Below are positions 9,991-24,000 of a DNA stretch of 64,000 nt, in pieces. Position 1 is the stretch's first letter; each line of letters starts with the position of its first letter. A model generated the notes under the pieces. It had not been told where the DNA came from and ran no database searches. It saw nothing but the letters and a program-made list of their open reading frames with translations. The DNA lies in NCBI RefSeq assembly GCF_921293095.1, contig NC_060257.1:54410968-54474967 (forward strand), given 5' to 3'. A program made the translations under genes and the position numbers. The DNA comes from Ischnura elegans. Its lineage: Eukaryota; Arthropoda; Insecta; Odonata; Coenagrionidae.

Positions 9991-12518
9991 TTTTTACTCG
10001 TGCTCGTACTCGTGTTGCGGCATGGCCAACTTTATGTTACGGCATTCAAACTGAATAACTTATTTCAATCATAACATTTTCAAGGTAATCAATTTACTGA
10101 TGGTGATCCATCATTATTTAATGTGTTGATACATTTTTCATATCGCAAAAATAGTCCATTCAATCTGTCATATTTATCACAAATGAGTGACCTATTAGAT
10201 ATCAATTGATGGTGATCCATTGATCAACTTTGATGATAAAAACTTTTCCTTCTTTGATGATAAGAGTTTTTTTTGCCGTTTATGACCGTAAAGTAGCCAA
10301 AGGCGGGGATGGAACGTATTTTGGAGAGATTTACACGGTGAATTCTTGAAAATTTAGAATCAATGTTTTCAATCTTTTAAACTATGTACAACCATCGAAC
10401 CATTGCTTTCCTTCTCTCAATTTAGGTTAACTGCTTTACATGCATAGAATTTTCCACTTCCAATGTTTTAGGGGATACCGCCTCCTGTCTTGAGTAGATA
10501 TCCTCAATGGAACCTTATGTTGTATCCCTGCCAAATATTCATTTAGACGGATGGACTGAATGATATAGAATTGTGAGTCACTTAATTGTTTAGACAGGTC
10601 AAGTGGTTTGTCCAAGTTTTAATTATTTATCAATATTGATAGAATACTAACTATAAGTAATGGCTACGTAAAAAGGGCATTAAAATATCTTAATTATTTA
10701 TACCTTTAAAAGAGGTTAGCGAGAAGGTTCCACTGATGAAAGATGTACCTACTCAGCGTGATGACCCACCTCAATGACAATGAATACAGTTGGCCATTGA
10801 TAGTGATGCATTAAGGAAATTCCACAATATGAATGAGTCAACAGGAATTATCAATTTCATTGAGTTAATGAATAGATGATAACCGACAAGTTTGATTAAT
10901 TCGATCAATGGAAATTGTCACTTCTCTAGTAAGCCAGGGCTGCTATAAAAATTGTCGAATCCATTCACTGAATTTTCCTTGATAAAAAGCTTCTGTTCCC
11001 CTAATTTCTCAACTCATCTTTTTATCATTGCATACCACATTCAAAGGGGGAGAAGAGTTGATAAATACAAAATAGGGTAGTTTCCTTCATCAAAGAAAAC
11101 AAAAGGCATTGATGGCGATTCGTTACCCACCATTAGTGTATTCATAATACACAAATTATTTGGTTTTTGAAATACCGGTTTAGACGAATGGCAAGGGTCA
11201 AATTTTATCCTCATTTGAAAAAGGCCAGATTGGCGCCCATGCGATTCCACTCCACGTGACGTCACAGGGACCTAGTTTCTACACGAGAGGATAGGAGTTA
11301 TGCATCGTCAGAGGCTACCAATGCATGCATGAGTCACAGAGCTCAGGGAAACATGTCTTAATAATCACCTATTAAAACTGGCTAAGGTCGGAAAGTTTTC
11401 TTCGCTTGATAAGGTATTAATAAACCTTTTTTAAGCCATGCGCTACCAGACAGGAAGGTACTCAGCTACCCGTTAGCATCCTGCGTCCTATCAGCGCTCA
11501 GAGCCTCGATCAAGGTCACCTACCAGGCGGGAGGGGGAACCAGAAATGCGTCGTACGGACTTTTTCCCTTCATTCCTGCTTACGCGTCGCGTTTTCGCGC
11601 GCTTGAAAATTTTCACTTTTCATTTGATCGCGAAAAATAGATATCGTCATTTAAAAATCTAAAAGTGTGAAATACGTACTCCAGGAGTAATAATCTTTCG
11701 ATTTAGGCAATAAAAAAATAATAGGAAACCACCCTATTCTTGCAAAACTATGCTTAAATTCTGCTAATATTAAATTAATATATTTCCAAAGGAAATTATT
11801 TCCACATCTTTCCATGTCAAATATTCAAGCCCTGGGTCAGTCAACAGTGATGTGGTTCTTTTGGTTCATAATTTACAATAAAAATGTTTCCTGATGCCAT
11901 GGACGAGATTCCCTGGCCTATAGTAGCCCTGCCTCAGAGAGACAAAATTTAAACTACAGTGAGAGAAATTTGTTAAATCACCACCATATACTCCCATCAT
12001 CAGTAGCCACTGTGCTATCTCATATCTGGTCTTATTTTATTGCAGAATAACTGACAATGACATAACTATGAAGAGGAGCTTTCTTTATCAAAATCTTTGA
12101 GCCTCCAACACTAGTTTAGGAATACCAAGAATGACCTGTATCCCCATTTCATTAGCAAGTAAGAAAGTTCCTTTTTGTTACCGTCACATGAACATCATTA
12201 GAGTGGTTCTTTAGCAATGCATGGAATATACTGTAAGATGATCAATATAAGTACACTCATAAAAATGCTTGTCCTACCGCAAAACAAAAAGCAGTTGCGC
12301 TGATTGTAAATTGAGGTTTGTGCTCTCCTTATTAAACAGGTCTAATCCTCAAGTTCTTGAACCATTCCAATTTTCACTATATACCTACCACTAACAAATA
12401 ATAAATTCTGTACCAATCGTTATTCAGGCTGATTACTATTCAAGAATAATCCATCATTACAAAAAAAAAAAGATTGCATAATATGTAATAATGCCTGCTA
12501 ACGTACCTATATTGCAGT
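9991..12518. other. Intergenic stretch without recognised features
   Basis: AT-rich, with only short open frames that lack splice-supported continuity or a recognisable domain. I see no gene or bounded repeat here. Confidence 0.5.
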
Positions 12519-12717
12519 GTTGCTAACGGCTTCTGGGTGCAGCTGCATGTTGCACTTTGTCGTGCAAGCTTTCGCGTCCGTTACAGGGCACATCATCAGG
12601 CGATGAATGCCTTCATCCTTGCAATGCCTTCATCGCCTGATGACGCACCCTGTAACGGATGCGAAAGCTTGCACGACCAAGCACAACACGCAGCTGCACC
12701 CAGAAGCCGTTAGAAAC
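12519..12717 (+). mobile_element. Fold-back element B
   Basis: Inverted arms share CTAACGGCTTCTGGGTGCAG and GTGCAAGCTTTCGCG-type sequence. The plus strand has CTGATGA at 12637-12643, an unpaired C, stem GCA..CC/GG..TGC, then GAAAG, so the key C of GAAAC is changed. The left arm carries a second inverse core (CATCATCAG). Confidence 0.65.
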
Positions 12718-12959
12718 GATGCCTCTCGGTGCGAAAACCTACATTCAAAGTATATTACAGTGGTTTGCAAGTAACTATCACTTTCTGAATATTAAACCTG
12801 GACCACATGAACAAATTTATGCCCCTTTCGGAGATCATTGCTGCAAAAGCTTCTCAGGGACTGGAATAGCTCTGAACCATTTTTTAAAACACATGATCAA
12901 TGCTGCCATCTCGTCTTTCATTGTTTCATTATTGCTTAGAGCTCTCATTCCATTGATGT

Positions 12960-13280
12960 GGGAACACAGCATTACAAACACTCTTTGCTGAAATGATGCT
13001 TACACCAAACGATGCTTTCTGAAGCAGATAAACAGACTCACTGAGAGAAGAAAAAGCTATGGAAAGTCTTATCATTGGAGCCATCTCTGAAAATGGTCTA
13101 CACCTTCCACAATTATTATTCCGCAAGCTACCTAAATAGGCATATGGCAGGAGGCTTAGGACACAAGCTGTACGAGAATGCAAAAACAATTCAGTACTGG
13201 TTGAGAAAGATTTGACTGCCATAGTTTGCCACGACAGTAATGAAAGTTTCTTATTATTTGGGGGAAACACTAATTCCTAT
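12960..13280 (+). pseudogene. Possible decayed coding fragment
   Basis: One plus-strand frame reads protein-like segments (MESLIIGAISENGLHLPQLL, LVEKDLTAIVCHDSNESFLL) interrupted by at least three stops. I do not recognise the family. It could equally be chance composition. The 113-codon minus-strand open frame over the same bases shows no recognisable domain. Confidence 0.2.
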
Positions 13281-13544
13281 ACCTATCCATCCATGCAAAA
13301 AGATCATTTTCAGTAGTCGCTGATGCTACTGCCCACAAGGAACAGAAAAATGATCACGTTTCAAGCTTAAGCAATCGATCGGTGTAATTCTGTCTCTGAC
13401 AAACTTTTTGAAATGCCCAAAATTTTAATGATTTCCCAACTCTCAGGCAAGCTCTAATAAGCTTGAAAAGGCGTTGCGCTCAAAGGCGATGAAGTGAAAA
13501 TGATTGTCTGAGTTTTGTATTATTTTTGAATATACTAGAAACTT

Positions 13545-13550
13545 TTTATT
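13545..13550 (-). terminator. Candidate AATAAA for the centrosomin-type gene
   Basis: First canonical AATAAA met on the minus strand after the stop codon at 14471, about 0.9 kb downstream. A variant signal closer in would be equally possible. Confidence 0.25.
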
Positions 13551-13616
13551 CCAGAAAAATTACAGGCTAGTGAAGAGCAAACAACTCCAAAAGTCTGGCA
13601 TTTGATTATCCTGTGT

Positions 13617-13790
13617 TGGTAGGTCCTATCGAGTGTTTGGAAATCATCGGTAGCTACCGACGGGCTTACCGACAACTGTTGGTAGGATTACCGACAATCG
13701 TCGGTAGAACCTGTCCCCAAAATCGCTCACGAGAATCGTTGGCAGGACCTGCCATTGACATCGACAATCATCGGTAACGTGTACAGAACT
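13617..13790. repeat. Cluster of TACCGAC / GTCGGTA words
   Basis: Repeated short palindromic pieces such as CGGTAGCTACCG and TACCGACAATCGTCGGTA occur in both orientations over about 170 bp, with decayed copies towards the right. Just beyond the 3' end of the centrosomin-type gene. Confidence 0.7.
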
Positions 13791-14470
13791 CTGCCCCTGG
13801 GACTGTAGACATGGGTCGAGGCCAATGGGCTATCCATGTATTCATTTCACTATATCTTCATGTGCACGGCAAATAATTAATCAGGCCTGAGGACATAGGT
13901 ATTTCAGTCATGGTACAAATGAAAGAACTAATCTGAAATGTTAAAATATTTCTTCACTGTAATATTTACATACATTTTTTGAAAATAAATCTATTTTCTT
14001 CAACAGATTTTTTTTCACATTGAAAAATATTAAAAAATCATATTTTTCAACAATATCAAGGGACATCACAACGAATACATTTCTAAAATAGGCACCAATA
14101 TTCTCACAAGACAGAGAAATATGTTTGAAACCAAAAAAATCATCTTTTGTTACAGCTTGACTGTAGAAATACTAATAATCTTGAAGACCTACGTCTTAAT
14201 TAAAAACCTAACTATGTACAAACTGAGAGTTAAAAAAATTAATATCACATCACCATTGGTCGGTGACTCAAAATACTTGCATGAAACACCCACTTCTGCC
14301 ACCAAAAAAAAAAGAGTACATCATGGCAAAAATCATTTGTACTTCCTTATGAATTAAAAACGAGGACTCCCTCAACAGGAAAGAAGAAAAAGTAAATTAA
14401 AGGAAAAGTGGAATTGATACAAAAATACTATTCGTATTTTCCAGAGGACGGAGAACGTGAGCCTAATGCA

Positions 14471-15028
14471 TCATTCTCTTATTTCAGCTCCCAAGTTGAC
14501 TCTCGCCTTCCTGAGAATATGATGCGTCTTCTGCAACTGGCTGCAAATCGCCTTCTCAATGTGGAGCTTGCGGCGGTTGGCCGCTTCTAGCTTGGACATG
14601 GTGGAATCCAAGTTTTTGCGCGTCTCCGCTAAACACTGCTTCAAGTGTTCGTTCTCTAACCTGAGATCATTCAAACAACTAGCACTAACCAAGTCATCAG
14701 CACTCTTTCCACACCTAGACAATAACCTTGACCCTTGCAACTTGGCACTGACGTCAGACTTTTCACAGAACTGGAGAGTTTTCCCTGAGGAATACATTTC
14801 CGAAAACCTAATTGCACTGAGTCTGATCTCTTCTGGGGTCTTCGGTGGATTTTCCAAGCTGGAGAAACGACCAGGATCACTTTCGATTCCCAAATCAGGC
14901 GAGGAAAAGGCATCCTGACGGGAAGTCAGTGGAATGTCGGCTGGTGGACTAAGGTAGGTCCCACAACCTGACACCCCCAATGGAATGCTTTCAGGTCTTC
15001 CACGAGAGCCCCTCTTCTTGCATGGAGA
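14471..15028 (-). CDS. cnn: cnn last exon with CM2-like C-terminus and stop
   Basis: One hundred and eighty-five codons plus TGA, acceptor ATTTCCAG. A Ser/Pro-rich first part is followed by a terminal coiled coil: LNDLRLENEHLKQCLAETRK, then KLHIEKAICSQLQKTHHILR and KARVNLGAEIRE. In this family the C-terminal CM2 segment mediates dimerisation, binding to CM1-proximal helices and centrosome or Golgi targeting. Confidence 0.9.
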   Translation of the reverse strand, partial: SPCKKRGSRGRPESIPLGVSGCGTYLSPPADIPLTSRQDAFSSPDLGIESDPGRFSSLENPPKTPEEIRLSAIRFSEMYSSGKTLQFCEKSDVSAKLQGSRLLSRCGKSADDLVSASCLNDLRLENEHLKQCLAETRKNLDSTMSKLEAANRRKLHIEKAICSQLQKTHHILRKARVNLGAEIRE

Positions 15029-18000
15029 CTGGAAATAAGAGATAAAATCTTAAGCCTGAATCAAACCATCATTTTTCATGTACGAGTTCAGGGATGGTGG
15101 CAACGACAGCTCAAATGATGGCACTGTAAAGTCATCAGTTTCAGGGAAGATAGCAACCATGCGGATCACCATCATTTGTTTCACTCGCAATTTCCATCAC
15201 AGAACATGCACATGAAATAAGCACCAGCCAATCCGCACATGTCACTAAACATATTTTGTGGTTTATGATAGTGAACATAGTAAACATAAAGGTCCCTCAA
15301 ATAACCATGAGATATAGAGAAAATGATGGCTTAAGCAATAATTATCCCGTTCATTGAAAAGCTTGGCTGGAACAACCAATGGACTTGAACGCGAGAAATG
15401 ACTGTGTACTTAACTTGCAACCACAATTTCCTCCATCTCTTAAATCAGCAAAGAATTAAATTGTGGGGAAAAATAATATTAATGTACATTGAGTATTCAT
15501 CTTAGAATAGAATATCTTCGTGAACGCACACTCAAATTTGGCACTCTGTGGCTCTACCATGGCAGATATGTCAAAATGCACAAAAGTTTTGCCCTAAAGA
15601 ACACCAACTTGGCAAAATCTATAATGGAATGACCAAGGAATATTAAATTTGTGACCCTTCCCCTTATTTGGCTGATGAGAAAGAATCAAAGGTTCACTTA
15701 GAGGTCTCAATTTTTTCCTGCCTTATACTTTATCAGTTTCACAACTTGATTTCACTGTGCCACATGACTGAAAAAAATTGATTTTTTTGATCCACCCTAC
15801 TGTGCATGCGACTAGTACAATGTCAATTGTCATGAAGTATGCATATATTTATGAAATTGTTTCATGACCTTATTGACAAATTTTAAGTAGAGGGCAGCAA
15901 CAAGTTTAGTTATACCACGATTACTAAAACATAACATACTATGATGCAAAGTGGAATGTTCGGAAGGAAACGACAAATTTCAAAAAAAAAAATTTCCAAA
16001 GTATTTTTAAACCGTCTAAACATTCATGCATACAAGATGTGCAAGAGAATGGCTTAATAGCTTAAATGCAGAAAATTGAAAGTAAAAATCAAGAAAAAAC
16101 CATGAGGTTTCTGAAAAGCAATATCACTATAAAATAATGGTACATCAAGGTTCCCACTCAATCTAAATTATAAAATTCACGGTTTTCTCCACGTTTTCAC
16201 GGTCTAAATGTCTTCAAATTCACGGTTTGTAGATCAACCATCTTAGGTAGAAATATTGATCAAGTAACAATCATCGGCCGCACGTTAACTACAAATTTAA
16301 CAAACGCGACAGACACCGTGAATGCAAAGACAGCAATGCAAGTGCTATCTCTCCTGACGTCACATATCGTTTGCATAATTCAGCTCCGGCTAAGGGTTGT
16401 GAGTGGGAAAATAGAGGGACCAGGGTGCCAGGGAAGTTAAGAAGTGTCTGAATTTTCGCAAGGGTTAATGAACACTGGTTACCAGTCTTCCGACTTTGGT
16501 ACAGGCTTATGGTCTTATTTTTGTCATCATGGCTCACGGACCAATAATTGTGCTTCAATAGACGGGTCCAAATAAATCCGTGGCCATGTCTGCGCGTGAC
16601 TGACCTTGAAATATGATCAAAATATCCATTTTGCTTTTAATCGGTCAATCGTAGTTCTACGATCGTAAAATCAAGATTGAGAGATTTTTAAGGCTTAAGG
16701 ATGATATTCATGCCTTTACCAGGTTTTTTCACGCTATACGAACTTCACGGCTTATTCCCGGTTTTAAGTTTTTCAAGGTTGAGTGGGAACCCTGTACATA
16801 GAAAGAACAGAATATTCATGTCAGGAGGAGGAAATTCTAAAAAAAAACAGCAATTAATAATCACCTGAGGCAAGGATGGCTCTGAATCTTCACCTCCTGT
16901 CTGATCTGACACATAGTCAGACATTTCACTGTGCTGCCGTGTCAAATCAGTGAGAATGCCTGAGAGTGCTGATGATGAAGACCCTTCGCTTGGATCCTCT
17001 GATGTATGAACCACAGCTGAAGGGAATTTTGCTATTCTTTCTTGCTCCTTAGCTACCTTCATCCAATGTTGAACTTCTTCCTCTGCCTTCCTGGCACGTA
17101 ACTCTTCCACAGAAATACGCTCCTGGGCTTCTCTGAGCGACTGACAAAGTTGTGACATCTCACGTTCCATTTTGATGGTGATTTCAGCCGATAATGTCTG
17201 CTCCAACGACAGCCTGGAAGTCTGGACAGAAATATCACTGGATTTGATGCGGTTCTCAGGTATTTTAGCAGCCAAAACATTGGATTTTTGCATTTCTGAC
17301 TGTTCTTTAGAAACTTTCGTAGAATGTCCTTCAGGATAAGGACTGAACTTTGATGATCCGTTTGGCATATAGTGCCAATTCTGGCTTTCAAAACCAACAT
17401 CTTCCCTGAGCTTTGGACTCCTACGTGGTGAAACACATTCTGCATCAAAAGACCTGAAGACCATATTCCCAAAATCAACATCACTTTTTGTTGGTGAAAC
17501 GTTGGCGGATTTCACACATCGACCTTTCTCTTCAAAGAAGTACTTTCCACTATCTTTTTTCCATGAATAAGCCTGAAATAAAACAAAGGTGTAAAATAAA
17601 TTTCAAGTGAACAGTAATCTAACCAAAATTAATAACATCAAGTGAGACTAATTTTTCACTACTTTTCAACAATTAATGAATTGCAACCTCAAAAAGCTAA
17701 AATTTATGACAAGATTCCTGAAACTTTCAACCTTAAATTGAGTAAGTTACACATATAGTGAGTGAATGCTTTTGATAGGATGAACTACAATTGAGGGGTT
17801 GAGAAGCCAAGGGGTACAAGTGATTTTTTTCTCAACAGAGTTAGGTAAAGTTACCGTATATGTCTGAATATAGTCTCCCCTTTTTTTTTCAAAAATGCCT
17901 GTGGTAAAAGTAAAGGGGGGGACTATATTCAAACGCATTTTTTTAAACTTTTCCCGAAACTGAAGCCTCAAAATTAGGGGGGAGGACTATATTCGGAGAG

Positions 18001-21000
18001 ATACGGTAATCATTAGAGTAAATACACAAAAACTTGGTAGCCAAGGGATACGAGTCAGTCTCCGTTCTGTGCTGACATCGATTGGAGAACCAAATCCACT
18101 ACTGAACACCTAATTCATCTCGTTTGTTTTCTATACCTAACTCTATTTAGAAAACAAAATCACTGGTACCCCTCGGCTTCTCACCCACTCAATTGTTTTG
18201 TTGATTTCACACTACTGATTTTCGGATATATAAACAAATACAAAATGGAAAAAAGGAATATCTAATAATATCTCACCTCTTTCTTAGGTCCACCATTGAA
18301 CAGCTTGACACCATCCCATTTGTTGATCTCTTGAGCAGTTCCAGCATTTGCCAGACTCTGCAACTGGGCCTCCTTCTCCTTGAGCGTTTCCCTTAATTTT
18401 GCTTCCACGTCCTTTGATTCTTGTAACTTGGTTTCAAGAGCCAGTAATGAACTCTTTGCAGCAATTAGCTGTGATTGTAAGTCTCTACACCTAGCCCGCT
18501 CCTCTTCCAGACGATCCATCGAATCCTTCAGTTTGCGACAAAGATTCGCCATGCCATCTTCCACCTATGGGATAAAAGAAAATTATGTACCTCAACATAC
18601 TAGTTGATTTAACATACAAACAATTGCAAACATTATATATCAATTTTTCTAGCATCTGTAAACTTAGATACCATATAAAAAATGTAATATAATATTTTTC
18701 CTGCCACTCACCACTGTAGAGTCTCAATTGACTTCAAATGCTATTTAGTGAGCCACGATATAGCATCTTGCTATACTACTATGTAGTTACTACATAAAAT
18801 GCCTAGCAGATATGTAATATTAGTTCCATTGAGGCCCAGCAGTGAATGCAATAAATATGATAGAGCAAAGATTTTCATACACCAAACCAGTACCAGAAAT
18901 CACAACATTTAGTAAACGTACAACCTATTCTGAAAGCACCCACTCCCCAATTAACTCTCCAAGTACGGTTTAGAGAAAAGGGAACGCTAACCAAAATAGC
19001 TAAAATAAAACCTATTCGAATCATAAAGTTCTATGAAGTCAAAAGTCCCATGAAGTAGGGTGCCTGATTTGTCCGAGACATCACTTTCACAAGTTTCATA
19101 CAGAATAAAAATTCATTAATTCTCTTTCGGAAATAATACAGTGCTGTTTGAATCACATTGGAAATGATGAAATATCATTTATAGATTATTTTTTAACCAC
19201 TTTTTTTGGACATTTTGACAATAAATATAAATCTTAATTCTCATGAGCAACAGGCACGCTCAACCCATATGTAGACAAACATGTATTTTCACAAATAGAA
19301 GCATTTTAGAATTAATATGACCTCGAAGTCATAATAATTCAATAGTGTCTTCATTAATGTGCTTAGAAAAATATCAAAAGGAAGAAAAAAAATCGTAAAC
19401 CACAGATAAACAATAAACCACTCATTGTTAGGCATACTGGTCAAGGCAATTGATGTTTCTTCTGTAGAATTTTGGCACATTATTTGCACAGATCAAGAGT
19501 AACTCAAATTATTTACCTGATGGCCTTTAAGTCCAGAGAGTACTGTTTCCAACTGCTGCCCAATCAACTCATTCTGTTTCAAAGAAATCTCCAACTTGTC
19601 CCGCTGACACCTAACCTCATCCAAGAGATGTCCTAAACTGCCAGTGTCAACCGGCTCCGACTGCACTCCCATCGTGGTGTTGACTTCAGCATCCCTGGTG
19701 CAGGGCCCTCCTTGGTCACCTTGACCATACTCCAAAGCAACCTCACCACAAAGAAACATTCATCACATTTAATAAAGCCGCGTTTTAAAAGACAAGTCTT
19801 TTTCCCAAAATCATCACAGGTAAACAAAGAACTTCTCACAAACTTACAGCCGCAGGAATTGATTTGACCTTTAAGATATTCATGATTGGATAAGTAAACT
19901 CTGTAATTTTCACAAATTTATTTCAGACTTGCACAATGTGATTCACCAAACTGTACCATAATCTGTGTTGTGAAACATATTGTGAAAGTCTAAAATAATT
20001 CTGTAGAAATCAGTTTACTTATTCAATCATGAATATTCAATATTTCCAACATGTTAAACCTGTATCAATCAATTTTTTTCATTTAAGATACAAAATTTCA
20101 CTATTTATTGATTGCTTCTAAACTATAGGATCTGGATTTGAACTACATTATTTAATTCTAATATTAAGCATCGCATGATATGTTTCTTTATGCAAAAGAA
20201 GTTTCAAAAATTTTCTTTAATCCTCTAAGGTACTACCTTTCTCCCTGATATACCAGCAAGAAATGCTGAGCACAATAAATTGTTGCAACTTAAAAAAACA
20301 TTATGACAATATTTATTACCTTTCCATGTGCAATTTTGTCAACATTATTGAAGTTGAACTTGTTAATAATGATATAAAACTATTAAGCAGTCTGAAAAAT
20401 AAATGCAATCATTGCAGTGCCATAAAAACTATAACATCCCTTCGCACTGAGAGGGTTTTAAAATTAAGAGTGAGGGCATTATAATACATAGTTCTACAAT
20501 TAAAAGAGATTGAATTGCAATGCCAGAAGAATTTACTTTTGCATCTGACTATTGGGGTAGAACAGAACAAAGTAAAAATGCCCTCATGAGCATCATAGGT
20601 GTTGAAAGGCTAAACTTCCATGGTAATAATGCAAAATATAGAACATTAACCCATGCATAACAGCATAAGTAAATAAATCACAAAGATTCTCACAAAACGA
20701 TAATTCTCATTAGGCTAAGACGTACATTGGTCTGTCGAGGAGTTTCTTGAAGACCTTCAATCACTGGTAGGTGATTGACGGGGGCCACAGAATGATACAC
20801 CCTCAATTCTGCTCTCAGTGCTTCAATCACTTGCTCCAAACCACGAAGACGGTTTTGCAGTCGCCTCACTTCTCCATGACTCCTCTTGCCTGAGGAAGTG
20901 AAATCAAAAATTAATGGATAGGATTCTAGTAGGGATGGTCGGCGTCAGGCAAAAACCCTTATAGGAGAGCTCTCTCCTACACTCGAGAGAAGACTTCTCC

Positions 21001-24000
21001 TTATGAACAGAAGTGAATTGCAAACGGTAGTAGGCCTCCTTACGGGCCACTATCATGTAATGAGACATATGCACCAGCTGGGGGTAACAGACTCAGATAG
21101 GTGCAGATGGTGTGAGATGGGAGAAGAAACAACCACCCATCTAATATGCGAGTGCCCCGCAATCATGAGGACTCGATAAAGACACCTGGGCTCACCTTTT
21201 ATAGAGCCCAAGGAGGTAAGAGATCTTCCCATTGGGGACCTTTTATCCTTTGCTAAGGACATAGGCCTCTATGGGTGATCCATTATCGGTGGTTAGCACA
21301 ATGGACCTACAGGTCTAAGTGCCCTGGGAGCTGATCCCCCACCCCATCATCCAATCTAATCTAATCTAAGGGATGGTCGGATCGGATACCTCCGATCCAA
21401 ATATCCGTGGATATTGCCCTTCATCGGATACATCAGATCCAAAGCCGCGGAAGACACCGGATCTGGATCCGAAATTTTAAATAATAGCTTCAGTGAATGC
21501 AACGCCCCATGAGGGTGGAAAGAGTTCCGACTCTCTCTTCGAATGTGCTGTCGTATGTGATTCTTGTCCTACGCTACTGGTCAGTGGTTTATCCGAAGAT
21601 TTTTCATATTTTCATTTCCAAACCCAAGTGTAACAGTTTAGGTCCTGAACATGTAAATATGTTTAAAAAAAACAACTTGAAAGCCTATCAAAATGATTTT
21701 TAATTTATAAAAATATTAAAATGTGTATGAAAATCTAAATATGCATTCCTTCGATTCTACGTACCTAGAATAAACTTGAATAATTGGCAATGGCAATGGC
21801 AGGAATTGCAGGAAAATGCATTTGGATCCGAAAATATTCGATCTGAAAGATCCCGCTCCGAAAATCTAGGATCCGATCCGAATCTGGATCCGAAAAAAAT
21901 CCTGGATCCGTCCATCCCTAGATTCTAGGACCCTTGGGCATACCTAAAACTGAATTCTGTGGTTCTATATTGCAATTAATAATGATATGCGCTAAATATG
22001 AGCCCAAATTCACCAAAGTAAAATAGGACAAGAAGAACGAAAAACAAATACTACAAAATTCTATGTTACAATTACAAGTGCATTCTTACAATAATCACGA
22101 CAAACATTTACATATATTTAAAAATGTTACAATAATAACTGCTAACATTTCTGATTTGAACTGTAAGCAGTAATAGTTCTCCAGGTAGCAGAATGTAAAC
22201 ATCACATTATTCCTCGAATGAACTAGATTTACTCGATGATATAAGAAGTATTTAAAATTTTAAAAATCTATAATAAATTGTCACTGTAAAAATGTTTGCA
22301 TAGTTAAATATAATTGTTACACCACCAGCTTGAGACATAGTTGTATCAATTGGAACTATAAAATTTGTTTCCTTGTAACTCTACTATATGCTGGGTGAGA
22401 GTAAAATTCAATTATTAAAAATATTTGTACGCACATATCTATATAAAGCCATAAGAAACAAATACTGAGGTGGAGACATGTACTGCAAGGAAGTGTCAGA
22501 ATTATTCCCACCCAATAGCCTAGGGATTGTCCTATGATCTACAGGGAGGGACATCTTTTAAAATGGTTTCCTTTCATTCGCCAGCTAGCAAAAAATAAAA
22601 ATTTTCTAGAAGCCCTGACCTAACAGGAGTGAAAAATGTGCAGCTTATGTGGCATGGTAATTGAATAGTATAAATCATTTGCACCAGGGGGAGGGTAAGA
22701 AGGGATGGGTAAAAAGAAACCCTAGGTATGCATGAGCCTACTCTTGACTAAAGGCACCAAGGGGACCGTGCCCAGCATCCAATCTGACAAATGGTGAGCT
22801 GAACTTATGTCCATGATGTGCTCTCCACACACCACTCAAGCAGGCTGCGGCTGAAAAATATCTGCTACCCCCAGGATTTGAACCTGGGCCCTTTGGGTGT
22901 GAAACCAACTCACTATCCACCACACCAACCAGATACCTGCAGCACTAATATTACATAACTAGCACTAATACCTCTTTCATTAGAAAAGGGTTCATGCATC
23001 CCTTTGAAAATAACAGCCATTTGGCAACATATCCAAAAATTACCGAATGTTACCGCATGATAGGGTCCAGATTAACTTACTGGGTGTGCGCGTTTCCACT
23101 ACAGAGCCTCCTGACTCGGCCGTTGATTGTTGAGCAGCCGAAGCGACGGTAACTGATGTTGCACTTCGGGCCAGTTCCTCTAATCCCATTCGGGCCAAAG
23201 ACACAGACCTGTCGGGCTCCGACCAGCCTTCAGACTCAGATGGGGAGGCGATCATACCATTCACTAGACTTCCATCAACACACGCATCCTGCTTTGAACC
23301 AATGAACGACACAGTCCCGTTGACCACGGGCAAATTCAACGTGTTAGGACGAGCGTCCTTGACCGTCTTAACACTCTCTCCACTGTTACAACCGCGGCCC
23401 ATCTCACTGCTCCCTTCTCTGAGATCGACAGTCTTACCGCCGACCTCCCTCTCCAGTTCTCTCACCCTACTGTGGAGGGCTTCCACGGACGAGTGCAGAC
23501 TTTCCACCGATACATTCGCATCAGCGCAAGGTGGAAACGTATCGGCGCAGCACACGGAAGCAGAGTCTTTCTTGGGCTCTGCCACTTCCTGACTTGGGGA
23601 ATCAATCACTTCTTCGATATGGACAGTTTCCTCGTCGCACTTTTTGGAAGACTCTTTGAGCGATTCGCCGGCGGCTTCGATGCAAGCACAGAAAGAGGGG
23701 AAGTCCCTCAACACGGCCAATGAGGTTCTCGTACAGTTCCTATCGCTCTGATCGGCCAGGCCGGTCGTGGACAGGACTGATAGGGAGAGTTCTCGACTCC
23801 ATTCTAGCGCACGCCTGAGGGAAGTTTTGTGCGATTCGGAGAGGGAAAGGTTTGTCTCTTCAAGTAAACCTTCCAGGAAGACGGCCAACTCCCAAAGATG
23901 GCCTCCGAGGAGGGCACACACTTCCTCCGCTTCGTGTTTCGCCTCTTCCACTTCCTCGGCCGGCCCCTTGGGACCCCTTTCACGCTCTGGCGTGTTCCTC

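Noticed and set aside
21481..21703. Plus-strand open frame with hydrophobic segment
   Set aside because: It lies wholly inside the hAT MITE interior (GATCC-rich), with no conserved domain.
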